DNA of 64,000 nt from Pseudomonas sp. CHM02 (lineage in GTDB: Bacteria; Pseudomonadota; Gammaproteobacteria; Pseudomonadales; Pseudomonadaceae), in contig NZ_JFCA01000026.1 in NCBI RefSeq assembly GCF_000612585.1, positions 1-64,000 on the forward strand, read 5' to 3'. The notes under the pieces were generated by a model that was given only the letters and a program-made list of their open reading frames with translations, searched no databases and was not told where the DNA came from. Shown one piece after another: positions 35,002 to 43,497 of the stretch (position 1 is the stretch's first letter; each line of letters starts with the position of its first letter). A program made the translations under genes and the position numbers.

Positions 35002-35901
35002 TCAGGCAGGCGCCTGCGGGGCATTCATCACGTCTTCCAGCAGGGTGCGCAGCAGCGCCACCGTCGCCTGCTGGCGCTGCACATCGCGGCATACCAACCC
35101 CACTTTCAGCGGCACCCTGGGTTCACTCAAGGGTTTCCACAGCAGCAACTGGCTGTTGTGCTCGTCCTGGGAGCGTCCCGGCAGCACTGTCGCCAGCTTT
35201 GTATGAGGCAAGCTGTCGAGGATCCCCACCATGGTGTTGAGCTCTGCCTGCACCTGCGGGCGTCGTCCGAGGTTGGACAGTTGGCCCTGCCAGATCTGCC
35301 TGACCTGGAACTCTTCCCCCAGCAGCAACATCGGCAACTCAGCCGCCTGCTTCAGCGAGACTTTCTTGAATTCCCTCAAGGGATGGTCCTCGGGGATGAC
35401 CACTTTCAACTCATCTTCATACAGCAACACACCGTGCAGCCCCGGCTGGCGTGGCGGCAGGTAGCTGATGCCGATGTCCAGTGAGCCGTTGAGCAGTCGC
35501 CGCTCGATCTCAAGCCCGGTCAATTCGTAGATTTGCACCACCAGGTGGGGCTGGGCCTTGCGCACGCGCTCGAGCATCTGCGGAACCAGGCTGGTGTGCA
35601 CGGTTTGCAGCACGCCGATGGCCAAGGTGCGCATCGCCTGGCCCTTGAAATTGCGCAATGCTTCCACCGCTTGTTGCATTCCATCGATCAGTGGCAGGGC
35701 GTGGTTGTACAGCGTATGCGCCGCCAGTGTCGGGAGCAGGCGCTTGCTGCTGCGTTCGAACAGGCTCACATCCAGGTTCTGCTCCAACTGGCGAATCTGT
35801 TGCGACAGCGCCGGCTGTGAGATCGACAGACGCTCCGCGGCACGGCCTACGTGGCCTTCCTCATACACCGCGACGAAATAACGCAGTTGCTTGAAATCCA
35901 T
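35002..35901 (-). CDS. LysR-family transcriptional regulator
   Basis: The 299-residue protein has the N-terminal winged helix (LRYFVAVYEEGHVGRAAERL, 6-25; SISQPALSQQIRQLE) and a periplasmic-binding-like sensor domain (from about 92). It belongs to the CynR-like branch. It is divergent from the aminotransferase unit at 36004 and may control it, as LysR proteins often act on adjacent divergent genes. It ends 14 bases after the rsmY terminator, reading toward it. Confidence 0.92.
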   Translation of the reverse strand: MDFKQLRYFVAVYEEGHVGRAAERLSISQPALSQQIRQLEQNLDVSLFERSSKRLLPTLAAHTLYNHALPLIDGMQQAVEALRNFKGQAMRTLAIGVLQTVHTSLVPQMLERVRKAQPHLVVQIYELTGLEIERRLLNGSLDIGISYLPPRQPGLHGVLLYEDELKVVIPEDHPLREFKKVSLKQAAELPMLLLGEEFQVRQIWQGQLSNLGRRPQVQAELNTMVGILDSLPHTKLATVLPGRSQDEHNSQLLLWKPLSEPRVPLKVGLVCRDVQRQQATVALLRTLLEDVMNAPQAPA

Positions 35902-36003
35902 AAGACTTACTTATCGAAAAAGCTGGAAAAACGAAATGGCTGTGGGCCCCCGAGACGCCTAGTCTAGCGCCTATTCGCAGGGCTTACAGGGCCGGATCGA
36001 GCA

Positions 36004-36114
36004 ATGAACAACGTTTATGTTGATGGCGTTTACATAGGCAAGGCAAACAATTTTCAAGCAGGGCATACGGTGTATACCAACCAAGGTCCGGTTGCCAGCG
36101 GGGGTGAGGTGTGA
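36004..36114 (+). CDS. Small protein coupled to the aminotransferase
   Basis: This 36-codon frame begins MNNVYVDGVYIGKANNF and ends QGPVASGGEV. It is too short for routine gene finding. Its stop codon overlaps the GTG start of the class III aminotransferase as GTGA, the mark of translational coupling, and GGA lies before its ATG. It has no Cys, no signal and no membrane segment; the sequence suggests a two-strand hairpin. I do not recognise it. It may be only a leader whose translation sets that of the aminotransferase, or a real peptide. Confidence 0.55.
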   Translation: MNNVYVDGVYIGKANNFQAGHTVYTNQGPVASGGEV

Positions 36115-37379
36115 ACCTGTTCAATATGCGTCGTCCCGCGCCGAGCCTGGACGACCTGATCCTCGACACCCCACGCGACAGTTTTTCCAGCGAATCGCTG
36201 ATGCCCACGGTAGCCCGGCCGGCTCAAGTATTTGTGCGCGGCCAAGGCTCCTGGCTGTGGGACAACGATGACCGGGCTTACCTGGATTTCAGCCAGGGCA
36301 ACGCCGCCAACAGCCTCGGCCACAGCCCCCAAGTGTTGATCAAGGCGTTGGCGGCCCAGACCCAGGCGCTGATCAATCCGGGCAACGGTCTGCATAACCG
36401 CACCCAACTCAACCTTGTCGATCGACTGTGCCATCGCACCGGCAGCGACCAGGCGTACCTGCTCAACAGCGGCGCGGAAGCCTGCGAAGCGGCGATCAAG
36501 CTGGCGCGCAAGTGGGGCCAACTGCATCGGGGCGGCGCCTACCGCATCATCAGCGCGAGCAGCAGTTGCCATGGCCGCAGCTTCGCGGCGATGTCGGCTT
36601 CGGCGAGCGACCGCGCCAATCGTTTCGAGCCGCAATTGCCGGGCTTCAGCCACGTGCCCTTCAATGACCTGCCGGCCCTGCATGCGGCAGTCGACGCGCA
36701 AACCGTCGCGATCATGCTCGAACCGATCCAGGGTGAAGCCGGCGTGATCCCCGCGACGGAGCACTATCTCAAAGGTGTCGAGCGCCTGTGCCGTGAACTG
36801 GGGATCCTGCTGATCCTCGACGAAGTGCAAACCGGCATTGGCCGCTGCGGCACCTTGTTGGCCGAACAGCAATACGGCGTGCGTGCCGACATCATCACCC
36901 TCGGCAAAGGCCTGGGCGGCGGCGTGCCCCTGGCGGCGCTGCTGGCACGCGGCAACGCCTGCTGTTTCGAAGTGGGTGAACTGGAAGGTACCCACCATGG
37001 CAATGCGCTGATGGCGTCGGCCGGGGTTGCCGTACTCGATACGGTGCTGGAACACGGCTTCCTGGAGCAGGTGCGTGACTCCGGCCTTTACCTCGGTGAA
37101 GGCCTGGCCCGCCTGGCCTACCGCTACGATCACGGCCAATTGCGCGGCCACGGCCTGATGTGGGGCCTGACGCTGTCGGATGATTCGGCGGATGCTGTCG
37201 TAAAAGCTGCCCTGCACGAAGGCCTGATCATCAACGCACCGCAACCCAACTGCCTGCGCTTCACCCCGGGCCTCACGGTGAGCAAAAGCAATATCGACGA
37301 AATGCTCCTGCGTCTGGCCCGCGCCTTTTCCCGCGTGCGCACCGCACAGTTGCAATGCCGCAAAGGCATCGCCGTTTAA
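36111..37379 (+). CDS. Class III PLP-dependent aminotransferase
   Basis: The 422-residue protein has the fold-type I features of ornithine/acetylornithine aminotransferases: PLP-stacking LLNSGAEACEAAIKLAR (near 117), LILDEVQTGIGRCG (near 235) and the Schiff-base Lys in ITLGKGLGGGVPLAALL (near 264). An N-terminal extension of about 35 residues precedes the domain. The start is GTG, forced by coupling to the short frame at 36004. The amine donor is unknown. In P. fluorescens an aminotransferase of this kind near the pqq operon has been named pqqI, to my recollection. Confidence 0.85.
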   Translation: MNLFNMRRPAPSLDDLILDTPRDSFSSESLMPTVARPAQVFVRGQGSWLWDNDDRAYLDFSQGNAANSLGHSPQVLIKALAAQTQALINPGNGLHNRTQLNLVDRLCHRTGSDQAYLLNSGAEACEAAIKLARKWGQLHRGGAYRIISASSSCHGRSFAAMSASASDRANRFEPQLPGFSHVPFNDLPALHAAVDAQTVAIMLEPIQGEAGVIPATEHYLKGVERLCRELGILLILDEVQTGIGRCGTLLAEQQYGVRADIITLGKGLGGGVPLAALLARGNACCFEVGELEGTHHGNALMASAGVAVLDTVLEHGFLEQVRDSGLYLGEGLARLAYRYDHGQLRGHGLMWGLTLSDDSADAVVKAALHEGLIINAPQPNCLRFTPGLTVSKSNIDEMLLRLARAFSRVRTAQLQCRKGIAV

Positions 37380-37410
37380 CCCCCTATTCCTGAACCGTCT
37401 CGCGGTATAC

Positions 37411-37455
37411 GCGGCGCCTCCGGCCTGATTCTTTTGGCTGGGGGCGTTTTTTTGT
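37411..37455 (+). terminator. Imperfect terminator after the aminotransferase
   Basis: CGCCTCCGGCC pairs loosely with GGCTGGGGGCG and is followed by seven T. It probably ends the aminotransferase transcript before the small membrane peptide gene. Confidence 0.65.
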
Positions 37456-37565
37456 CTGCACAACAACGATGGATGGCCCAACGCCAGATCCCACTGAACC
37501 CTCACGAACGCCCAAGGTCGATTAGCTACACGGCTCACACGAGCCGATTTTCTGGAGCTGACCCT

Positions 37566-37724
37566 ATGGATTTCATTCGTATCATCATCGCCATTCTGTT
37601 GCCGCCACTGGGTGTGTTCCTGCAAGTGGGTTTCGGCGGTGCGTTCTGGCTGAATATTCTGCTGACCCTGTGCGGCTACATTCCGGGCATCGTGCACGCG
37701 GTGTACATCATCGCCAAGCGCTGA
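37566..37724 (+). CDS. Pmp3/YqaE-family small membrane protein
   Basis: The 52-residue protein starts MDFIRIIIAILLPPLGVFLQ and has two membrane helices, the classic UPF0057 (Pmp3/YqaE) form. Family members are linked to salt and membrane stress. GGAG nine bases upstream supports the ATG at 37566; a longer frame runs upstream but has no such signal. It converges with pqqE, whose stop lies five bases away. Confidence 0.88.
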   Translation: MDFIRIIIAILLPPLGVFLQVGFGGAFWLNILLTLCGYIPGIVHAVYIIAKR

Positions 37725-37729
37725 GGCGG

Positions 37730-38881
37730 TCAGCCTTTTGCGATGAGCCGTGAGTTGCGCTCATTGCGAAAGGCCAGTTGCTCGATGGTCTGGGTGGCAT
37801 GTTCAGCGTCTTCCCGCGCTTGAAGGATGATGCCGTGCTGCTCGGACTTGCTGCACACCGGGTCGGCATTGCTCGCATCCCCCGTGAGCATGAACGCTTG
37901 GCAACGGCAGCCGCCGAAGTCCTTCTCTTTTTCATCGCACGAACGGCACGGCTCGGGCATCCAGTCGTAGCCGCGAAAGCGGTTGAAGCCAAACGAGTCG
38001 TACCAGATGTGCTGCATGCTGTGGTCACGCACGTTGGGGAATTGCACTGGCATCTGTCGGGCGCCGTGACAGGGCAGAGCGGTGCCGTCTGGTGTTACTG
38101 TCAGAAAGATACTGCCCCAGCCATTCATGCAGGCTTTCGGGCGCTCTTCGTAGTAATCCGGCGTGACGAAAATCAGCTTGCACGGGTGGCCTTCGGCTTC
38201 GAGTTTGGCGCGGTATTCGTTGGTGATGCGTTCGGCGCGTACCAACTGTTCCCGGGTCGGCAATAGCCCCACACGATTGAGCTGTGCCCAGCCGTAGAAC
38301 TGGCAGGTGGCGAGTTCGACAAAGTCCGCTTCCAATGCAATGCACAGCTCGATGATGCGGTCGATCTTGTCGATATTGTGCCGATGGGTGACAAAGTTCA
38401 GCACCATCGGGTAGCCGTGGGCCTTTACCGCGCGGGCCATTTCCAACTTCTGCGCGAAGGCTTTTTTCGAGCCGGCCAGCAGGTTGTTCACCTGTTCATC
38501 GCTGGCCTGGAAGCTGATCTGGATATGGTCGAGGCCGGCCTTCTTGAAGTCGCTGATCTTCTGCTCGGTCAGGCCGATACCGGAGGTGATCAGGTTGGTG
38601 TAGAACCCCAGCTTGCGGGCCTCGGCGATCAATTCGGCAAGGTCCTGGCGCACCAGCGGTTCGCCGCCGGAAAAGCCCAACTGCGCAGCACCCATCTCGC
38701 GGGCTTCGCGAAACACCTTGAACCACTGCTCGGTACTCAGCTCCTTGCCCTGTTCGGCAAAATCCAGCGGGTTGGAGCAGTACGGGCACTGCAACGGGCA
38801 GCGGTAGGTCAGCTCGGCCAGCAACCACAGTGGCAGGCCGATGGCTGGCTTTTCAGGCAAGGGTGATCCAGTGCTCAGCAC
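37730..38881 (-). CDS. pqqE: PQQ biosynthesis radical SAM enzyme
   Basis: The 383-residue protein links Glu and Tyr side chains in the PqqA peptide, the first committed step of pyrroloquinoline quinone synthesis. The SAM cluster motif is CPLQCPYC (near 28-35). The C-terminal SPASM region carries auxiliary-cluster Cys residues (CHGARQM, CRSCDEKEKDFGGCRC). The GTG at 38881 is preferred because GGAGGT lies six bases upstream; the longer reading to an ATG at 38914 would have no ribosome site. It overlaps pqqD by 29 bases. Confidence 0.93.
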   Translation of the reverse strand: MLSTGSPLPEKPAIGLPLWLLAELTYRCPLQCPYCSNPLDFAEQGKELSTEQWFKVFREAREMGAAQLGFSGGEPLVRQDLAELIAEARKLGFYTNLITSGIGLTEQKISDFKKAGLDHIQISFQASDEQVNNLLAGSKKAFAQKLEMARAVKAHGYPMVLNFVTHRHNIDKIDRIIELCIALEADFVELATCQFYGWAQLNRVGLLPTREQLVRAERITNEYRAKLEAEGHPCKLIFVTPDYYEERPKACMNGWGSIFLTVTPDGTALPCHGARQMPVQFPNVRDHSMQHIWYDSFGFNRFRGYDWMPEPCRSCDEKEKDFGGCRCQAFMLTGDASNADPVCSKSEQHGIILQAREDAEHATQTIEQLAFRNERNSRLIAKG

Positions 38882-39128
38882 GGGCGACCTCCATGAATTG
38901 CTCGATGTCGTCACCGAGCTCTGGCACGCCAGGAAATTGTTTATCCAACTCGGCGATGATCGCTGCCACGTCGCGCTCGCCGTCGATCAAACCACCGATC
39001 AGCGCGGCGCTGTCGTTGAGCTTGATCATGCCCTCGGGGTAGAGCAACACATGGCCCTTTTGCGCGGGTTCGTACTGGTAACGATAGCCCTGGCGCCAGG
39101 TCGGTTTTCTGCTGCGATCAAAGCTCAT
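38853..39128 (-). CDS. pqqD: PqqA-binding chaperone
   Basis: The 91-residue winged-helix-like RRE protein presents the PqqA peptide to PqqE. The family core YPEGMIKLNDSAALIGGLIDG is present. Its ATG overlaps the pqqC stop (ATGA), and its 3' end overlaps pqqE, consistent with equal production of the two partners. Confidence 0.94.
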   Translation of the reverse strand: MSFDRSRKPTWRQGYRYQYEPAQKGHVLLYPEGMIKLNDSAALIGGLIDGERDVAAIIAELDKQFPGVPELGDDIEQFMEVARAEHWITLA

Positions 39129-39877
39129 AGGGTGATCCCTTTATGCCAGACCCGCTGTTCGGTCACGCTGTGATACGGCGGGCGTTTGAGTTCGTAGGCC
39201 ATGCTCATGGCGTCCAGCATGCTCCAGAGGATGTCGAGTTTGAACTGGAGAATCTCCAGCATGCGCTCCTGGCCTTCGCGGGTGGTGTAGTGCTGCAGGG
39301 TGATCGCCAACCCATGCTCCACATCGCGACGAGCCTGGCCCAGGCGGGTACGGAAATACTCATACCCGGCCGGGTCGATCCAGGGGTAATGCTGCGGCCA
39401 GCTGTCGAGGCGCGATTGGTGGATCTGCGGCGCGAACAACTCCGTCAGGGAGCTGCTGGCGGCTTCCTGCCAACTGGCACGTCGGGCGAAGTTGACGTAG
39501 GCATCCACCGCAAAACGCACACCGGGCAACACCAGTTCCTGGGAGCGCAGTTGGTCCGGGTCGAGGCCGACCGCCTGGCCCAGGCGCAGCCAGGCTTCGA
39601 TACCGCCATCCTCACCAGGAGCGCCATCGTGGTCGAGCAAGCGCTGGATCCACTCGCGGCGGATTTCGCGGTCCGGGCAGTTGGCCAGGATCGCCGCGTC
39701 TTTCAGCGGGATGTTCACCTGATAGTAGAAACGGTTGGCGACCCAGCCCTGGATTTGCTCGCGGGTGGCACGGCCTTCGTACATCGCCACGTGATACGGG
39801 TGATGGATATGGTAGAAGGCGCCCTTGGCGCGCAGGGCCGCTTCGAATTCAGCGGTGGTCAACGGCGTGTCAGTCAT
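39125..39877 (-). CDS. pqqC: Pyrroloquinoline quinone synthase
   Basis: The 250-residue cofactorless oxidase carries out the final ring closure and eight-electron oxidation to PQQ. The all-helical fold has the active-site His and Arg residues in YHIHHPYHVAMYEG (near 18-31) and YYQVNIPLKDAAIL. Length is typical. It lies 11 bases after pqqB. Confidence 0.95.
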   Translation of the reverse strand: MTDTPLTTAEFEAALRAKGAFYHIHHPYHVAMYEGRATREQIQGWVANRFYYQVNIPLKDAAILANCPDREIRREWIQRLLDHDGAPGEDGGIEAWLRLGQAVGLDPDQLRSQELVLPGVRFAVDAYVNFARRASWQEAASSSLTELFAPQIHQSRLDSWPQHYPWIDPAGYEYFRTRLGQARRDVEHGLAITLQHYTTREGQERMLEILQFKLDILWSMLDAMSMAYELKRPPYHSVTEQRVWHKGITL

Positions 39878-39888
39878 TTCGATCGCTC

Positions 39889-40800
39889 CTACAATTCAAT
39901 GCTCATGCCGTCGTAAGCCACTTCGACATTGCGCCGCACCAATTCCGCTCGCTCGGGGGAGTCTTCATCGAGGATCGGGTTGGTGTTGTTGATGTGGATA
40001 AGGACCTTGCGTTGCTCGGGCAACTGTTCCAGCACTTCGAGCATGCCGCCGGGGCCGTTTTGCGCCAGATGGCCCATCTCGCGCCCGGTGCGTGTGCCGA
40101 CGCCACGGCGCTGCATTTCATCGTCGTCCCACATCGTGCCGTCCACCAGCAGGCAGTCGCTGCCGGCCATGATCTCCAGCAGCGGCGCGTCGACCTTGCC
40201 CAACCCCGGGGCGTAGAACAGTTTGCCGCCGGTGCGCAGGTCTTCGACGATCAGGCCGATGTTGTCGCCGGGGTGCGGGTCGAAGCGGTGCGGGGAATAG
40301 GGCGGTGCGGCACTGCGCAGCGGCAGCGGGGTAAAGCGCAGGTTCGGACAGGCCGGGATGGTGAAGCTGGCGTCCAGCTCGATGCGGTTCCAGGCCAGGC
40401 CGCCATTCCAGTGGGTGAGCATGGTGAACAGCGGGAAGCCGGTGCTGAGGTCTTCATGGACCATGTCGGTGCACCACACCGGGTGCGGGCACCCTTCGCG
40501 CAAGCTCAGCAGGCCGGTGGTGTGGTCGATCTGGCTGTCCATCAGGATGATCGCGCTGATGCCGGTATCCCGCAGGGCGCGCCCGGGTTGCATCGGCGCG
40601 AAGCCCTGGAGCTGCGCGCGGATATCCGGCGAGGCATTGCATAGTACCCAGTTCACGCCATCGTCGGAGATCGCGATGGACGACTGGGTACGCGCTTGAG
40701 CCCGCAGGCTGCCATCACGAAAACCTGCGCAGTTCACGCAGTTGCAGTTCCACTGCGGGAAACCACCGCCGGCGGCGGAACCTAGAATCTGGACAAACAT
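39889..40800 (-). CDS. pqqB: PQQ biosynthesis metallo-beta-lactamase-fold protein
   Basis: The 303-residue protein belongs to the metallo-hydrolase fold. It contains the GSAAGGGFPQWNCNCVNC start that holds a zinc-binding Cys set, and DSQIDHTTGLLSL in place of the canonical HxHxDH. It is proposed to hydroxylate the Tyr ring of the crosslinked precursor. It follows pqqA after a terminator-like hairpin. Confidence 0.95.
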   Translation of the reverse strand: MFVQILGSAAGGGFPQWNCNCVNCAGFRDGSLRAQARTQSSIAISDDGVNWVLCNASPDIRAQLQGFAPMQPGRALRDTGISAIILMDSQIDHTTGLLSLREGCPHPVWCTDMVHEDLSTGFPLFTMLTHWNGGLAWNRIELDASFTIPACPNLRFTPLPLRSAAPPYSPHRFDPHPGDNIGLIVEDLRTGGKLFYAPGLGKVDAPLLEIMAGSDCLLVDGTMWDDDEMQRRGVGTRTGREMGHLAQNGPGGMLEVLEQLPEQRKVLIHINNTNPILDEDSPERAELVRRNVEVAYDGMSIEL

Positions 40801-40819
40801 GGCCGCTCCATCAAGCTCA

Positions 40820-40851
40820 AAACAAAAACGCCCCGGGCGAACCGAGGCGTT
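40820..40851 (-). terminator. Attenuating hairpin between pqqA and pqqB
   Basis: On the minus strand AACGCCTCGG-TTCG-CCCGGGGCGTT is followed by TTTTTGTTTT. The same layout in other pseudomonads lets far more pqqA than downstream message be made, which suits a substrate peptide. Confidence 0.8.
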
Positions 40852-40866
40852 GTATTACCCAGCGGA

Positions 40867-40941
40867 TTAACGGCTGGCGAAGTACATGGTGACTTCGAAA
40901 CCAATGCGCAGATCAGTGTAAGCAGGTTTGGACCAGGTCAT
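40867..40941 (-). CDS. pqqA: PQQ precursor peptide
   Basis: This 24-codon gene encodes MTWSKPAYTDLRIGFEVTMY followed by FASR. It contains the conserved Glu and Tyr (in EVTMY, residues 16 and 20) whose side chains become PQQ. AGGAG seven bases upstream supports the start. It is too short for default gene callers. It lies between pqqF (160 bases upstream) and pqqB. Confidence 0.97.
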   Translation of the reverse strand: MTWSKPAYTDLRIGFEVTMYFASR

Positions 40942-41100
40942 ATTCTTACTCCTACGAAGGGATGGGACGTTTACTACCAAGTAATACATATAGTCCACCT
41001 CCAGTCGGAGATGTTCAGATGTGTGCGTAGGAATGTTACGCAATTCTTTTCAAGTTAGCGCTGTCTTGGTGGAAAAAGCCTTTTGCAGAGGCGGCAATGA

Positions 41101-43455
41101 TCAGTCTGCCGCGTGCCAGGTATCCGAGACGCGCGGGCCGTTGGCCACGCAGCGCCAGCCGCCTGTAGCGTCATTCAACTGCTGGGCGGCGAGCTGTAGC
41201 GCTGCACGTGTGCAGGCCTGGATATGGGATGACAGGTGAGCCAGGTAACCCGACGAATGGCCCGCCAGATGGGCGTGCCACAACAGTTCGGCGGCTTGGG
41301 CGTTGGGCAGCGTTTGTGTTGAGAACTGCTGCGCCAGGGCCAGGTTGCCCAGGTCGTCGCTGCTGTCGATCAACGTCGGCAGCTGCTTCAGGAAGGTTTG
41401 CAGGTGATCAACGATGCCTTCAAGGGACACGCTGGGAGATTGCACGCCGAACAGCAGGCCGGTCTGGCCGTTTATCTGTCGGATACCGCTGAATACGGCG
41501 TAGCCGAGTTGTAGCTCTACCCGCAGGCGTTGGTAGAAAGGTTCCTGGAGCCGATGGCCGAGCAGTCGCCATGCGGCCTCGTCCGCCAGCGATTGGCTCG
41601 GTGCCGGGCAAAACAGTAGCAGGGCGGCTTCGTTGGCGTCGGTTTCAAGCGCATGCCAGAGGCGCTGGCCGCGGAGGGATGGCAGTGCGTGATCGAGGCG
41701 TGCGGGTTGCCCCGGCAGACGGGCCGCTGCGGTCTTGATCGCGCCTTCGTCGGCGCCAGGAAACCCCACCCCCAGGGCTTCCCAGCGAGCAGTGGCCCAC
41801 GAAGAAGAGGCTGGTGTGAAGGCGGTGCAGCAAGCGGGCAGGGCCTTGAGCAAGGCCCGAATGGCGATCATCGGTGGTAAGGCGGGCTGAGGCTCGTGCG
41901 GTTGAGTCAGGCGCTGCGCCAATGCGTCCAGTACGGCTGGCATGGGCTCGTGCAGACCGATCATTTTCACCAGCCCGTCATTGCCCTGGCCTTCGTACGA
42001 CAAGTCGACGCCCGCCTGACCGGCATTCTCACGCAACGACAGCACTGCGCTTTCCAGGCCGGGAGCGGCCGACTGCCAGTGCAGGTACAGCGCACGTTCA
42101 TCACTGTCGCTCGCCAACGACTGACTGAAGGTCAACGCTGACACTTCCCGGCGCCCGCGGGAACGGTCCTGGGCAAAGGTACGCAAACCCCGATGGGCAC
42201 TGGTCTGGCCGCGAATCAGGCCGGCGCGCTCTTCCTTGACCGGTGGGCGCAGGAATGGATTGTTCGGTGGCAACCGCCACGTGTGCCGCGAGCGCGGCAG
42301 GTGCAAGGCGTCGAGCATGGCCTTGAGGGCAGCGACGGCCTGTTCCGACAGTGCCTCGCTGTCGTGTCGAGCCAAGGCCAGGGCACCTTGGGTCTGCTGT
42401 TGGCGAACGGTCAGCAGGGCAAATTCTTCGCGTAAGGATGTCCAGTCGCTGTGTGCGAAAAAGCTCATCCAGTCGTGCAGCAACGCCTCGATTTGTGTCG
42501 CCGATTTTTCGGCGCTGTTGAGGGTAAAGTCGATATCCAACAGCGCCTGCCCGGCGAAGTGATACGGCACCGAAGCCTGCAGTGCACTGCCCAGTTGCCG
42601 AGTTTTCAGTTCAGCCAGCAGCCCTCCGGGTGCCGAGGCGTTGAGCCAGGTGCAGAGGAACTCCAGTGCTTCAAGGGGCGCGTTACAGGTGATGACGTGG
42701 TGCAGGTGGTTATTGGCAATGTGTTGATAGCTCGGTGCTTGACCCTGCCTCAATGCCGGCGGCGTGGATTGTGGGCGCAGTGGCCCTGAGGTCAGTTGTT
42801 CACTGAACTGCTGTGCCAAGCCTTGCAGCTCCTCCAGCGGCAACGGGCCGGCGAGGCTCAGGGTCATCTGCCCGCTCTGATAAAACTGCGCGTGGAATTC
42901 CCGCAAGGCCTGCTGAAAGGCCTCACGCTCCACCGGCAGGCTGTCGCGGTTGCCTGCATGAAAACCCCGCAGCGGATGGTCAGCCGCCAGCCCTTGCAGC
43001 AACGCGACCTGCTGTTGCGCCTCGGCATCCTGGGACCAGGCGACAAACTCAGCGTGCAGCACTTCGCGCTCGCGCAGTTGATCCTCCTGCATCAGGCGCG
43101 GGTGGGTCAGCATGTCCACCAACCGCTCCAGTCCACCGGCAAACGTTGCGACCGGCAGTTCAAAGAAGAAATCCGTGGTGCGCTCACGGGTGCTGGCATT
43201 GACCTGGCCCCCATGACGTTGCACGTAAGGCATCAAGCCTTCCCTTGTGGGAAAACGCTCGGTGCCGAGGAACAGCAAATGCTCGAGGAAATGCGCCAGC
43301 CCCGGCCACGCCAGCGGCACGTCATGGCTGCCGGCCGCCACCCTCAGCACTGCTGCGCACCGCTTCAAACGCGGCACATGCTGCAAGGAAACCCGCAAGC
43401 CGTTGGCCAGGGTCAGATGAAGGTGATGAGGGTGGGCCGGCGCAGGCATGGGCAC
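41101..43455 (-). CDS. pqqF: PQQ biosynthesis M16 metallopeptidase
   Basis: The 784-residue protein is an inverzincin-type protease: the active-site motif HFLEHLLFLG (HxxEH, near residue 50) is in the first of four M16 repeats. It frees the crosslinked Glu-Tyr pair from PqqA, with PqqG-type partners in some species. It is the pqqF-first arrangement (pqqF-A-B-C-D-E) of fluorescent pseudomonads. It lies 43 bases after davA in the same orientation, so some read-through from dav is possible. Confidence 0.92.
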   Translation of the reverse strand: MPMPAPAHPHHLHLTLANGLRVSLQHVPRLKRCAAVLRVAAGSHDVPLAWPGLAHFLEHLLFLGTERFPTREGLMPYVQRHGGQVNASTRERTTDFFFELPVATFAGGLERLVDMLTHPRLMQEDQLREREVLHAEFVAWSQDAEAQQQVALLQGLAADHPLRGFHAGNRDSLPVEREAFQQALREFHAQFYQSGQMTLSLAGPLPLEELQGLAQQFSEQLTSGPLRPQSTPPALRQGQAPSYQHIANNHLHHVITCNAPLEALEFLCTWLNASAPGGLLAELKTRQLGSALQASVPYHFAGQALLDIDFTLNSAEKSATQIEALLHDWMSFFAHSDWTSLREEFALLTVRQQQTQGALALARHDSEALSEQAVAALKAMLDALHLPRSRHTWRLPPNNPFLRPPVKEERAGLIRGQTSAHRGLRTFAQDRSRGRREVSALTFSQSLASDSDERALYLHWQSAAPGLESAVLSLRENAGQAGVDLSYEGQGNDGLVKMIGLHEPMPAVLDALAQRLTQPHEPQPALPPMIAIRALLKALPACCTAFTPASSSWATARWEALGVGFPGADEGAIKTAAARLPGQPARLDHALPSLRGQRLWHALETDANEAALLLFCPAPSQSLADEAAWRLLGHRLQEPFYQRLRVELQLGYAVFSGIRQINGQTGLLFGVQSPSVSLEGIVDHLQTFLKQLPTLIDSSDDLGNLALAQQFSTQTLPNAQAAELLWHAHLAGHSSGYLAHLSSHIQACTRAALQLAAQQLNDATGGWRCVANGPRVSDTWHAAD

Positions 43456-43497
43456 TTCCGAAACGTAGAATATGCCTATGCTAACAAACCGGCTGGA

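Noticed and set aside
34807..35484. Open frame running through rsmY into the LysR gene
   Set aside because: The stretch carries a GacA site, an RsmY-type RNA and a terminator; the rest is antisense to LysR.
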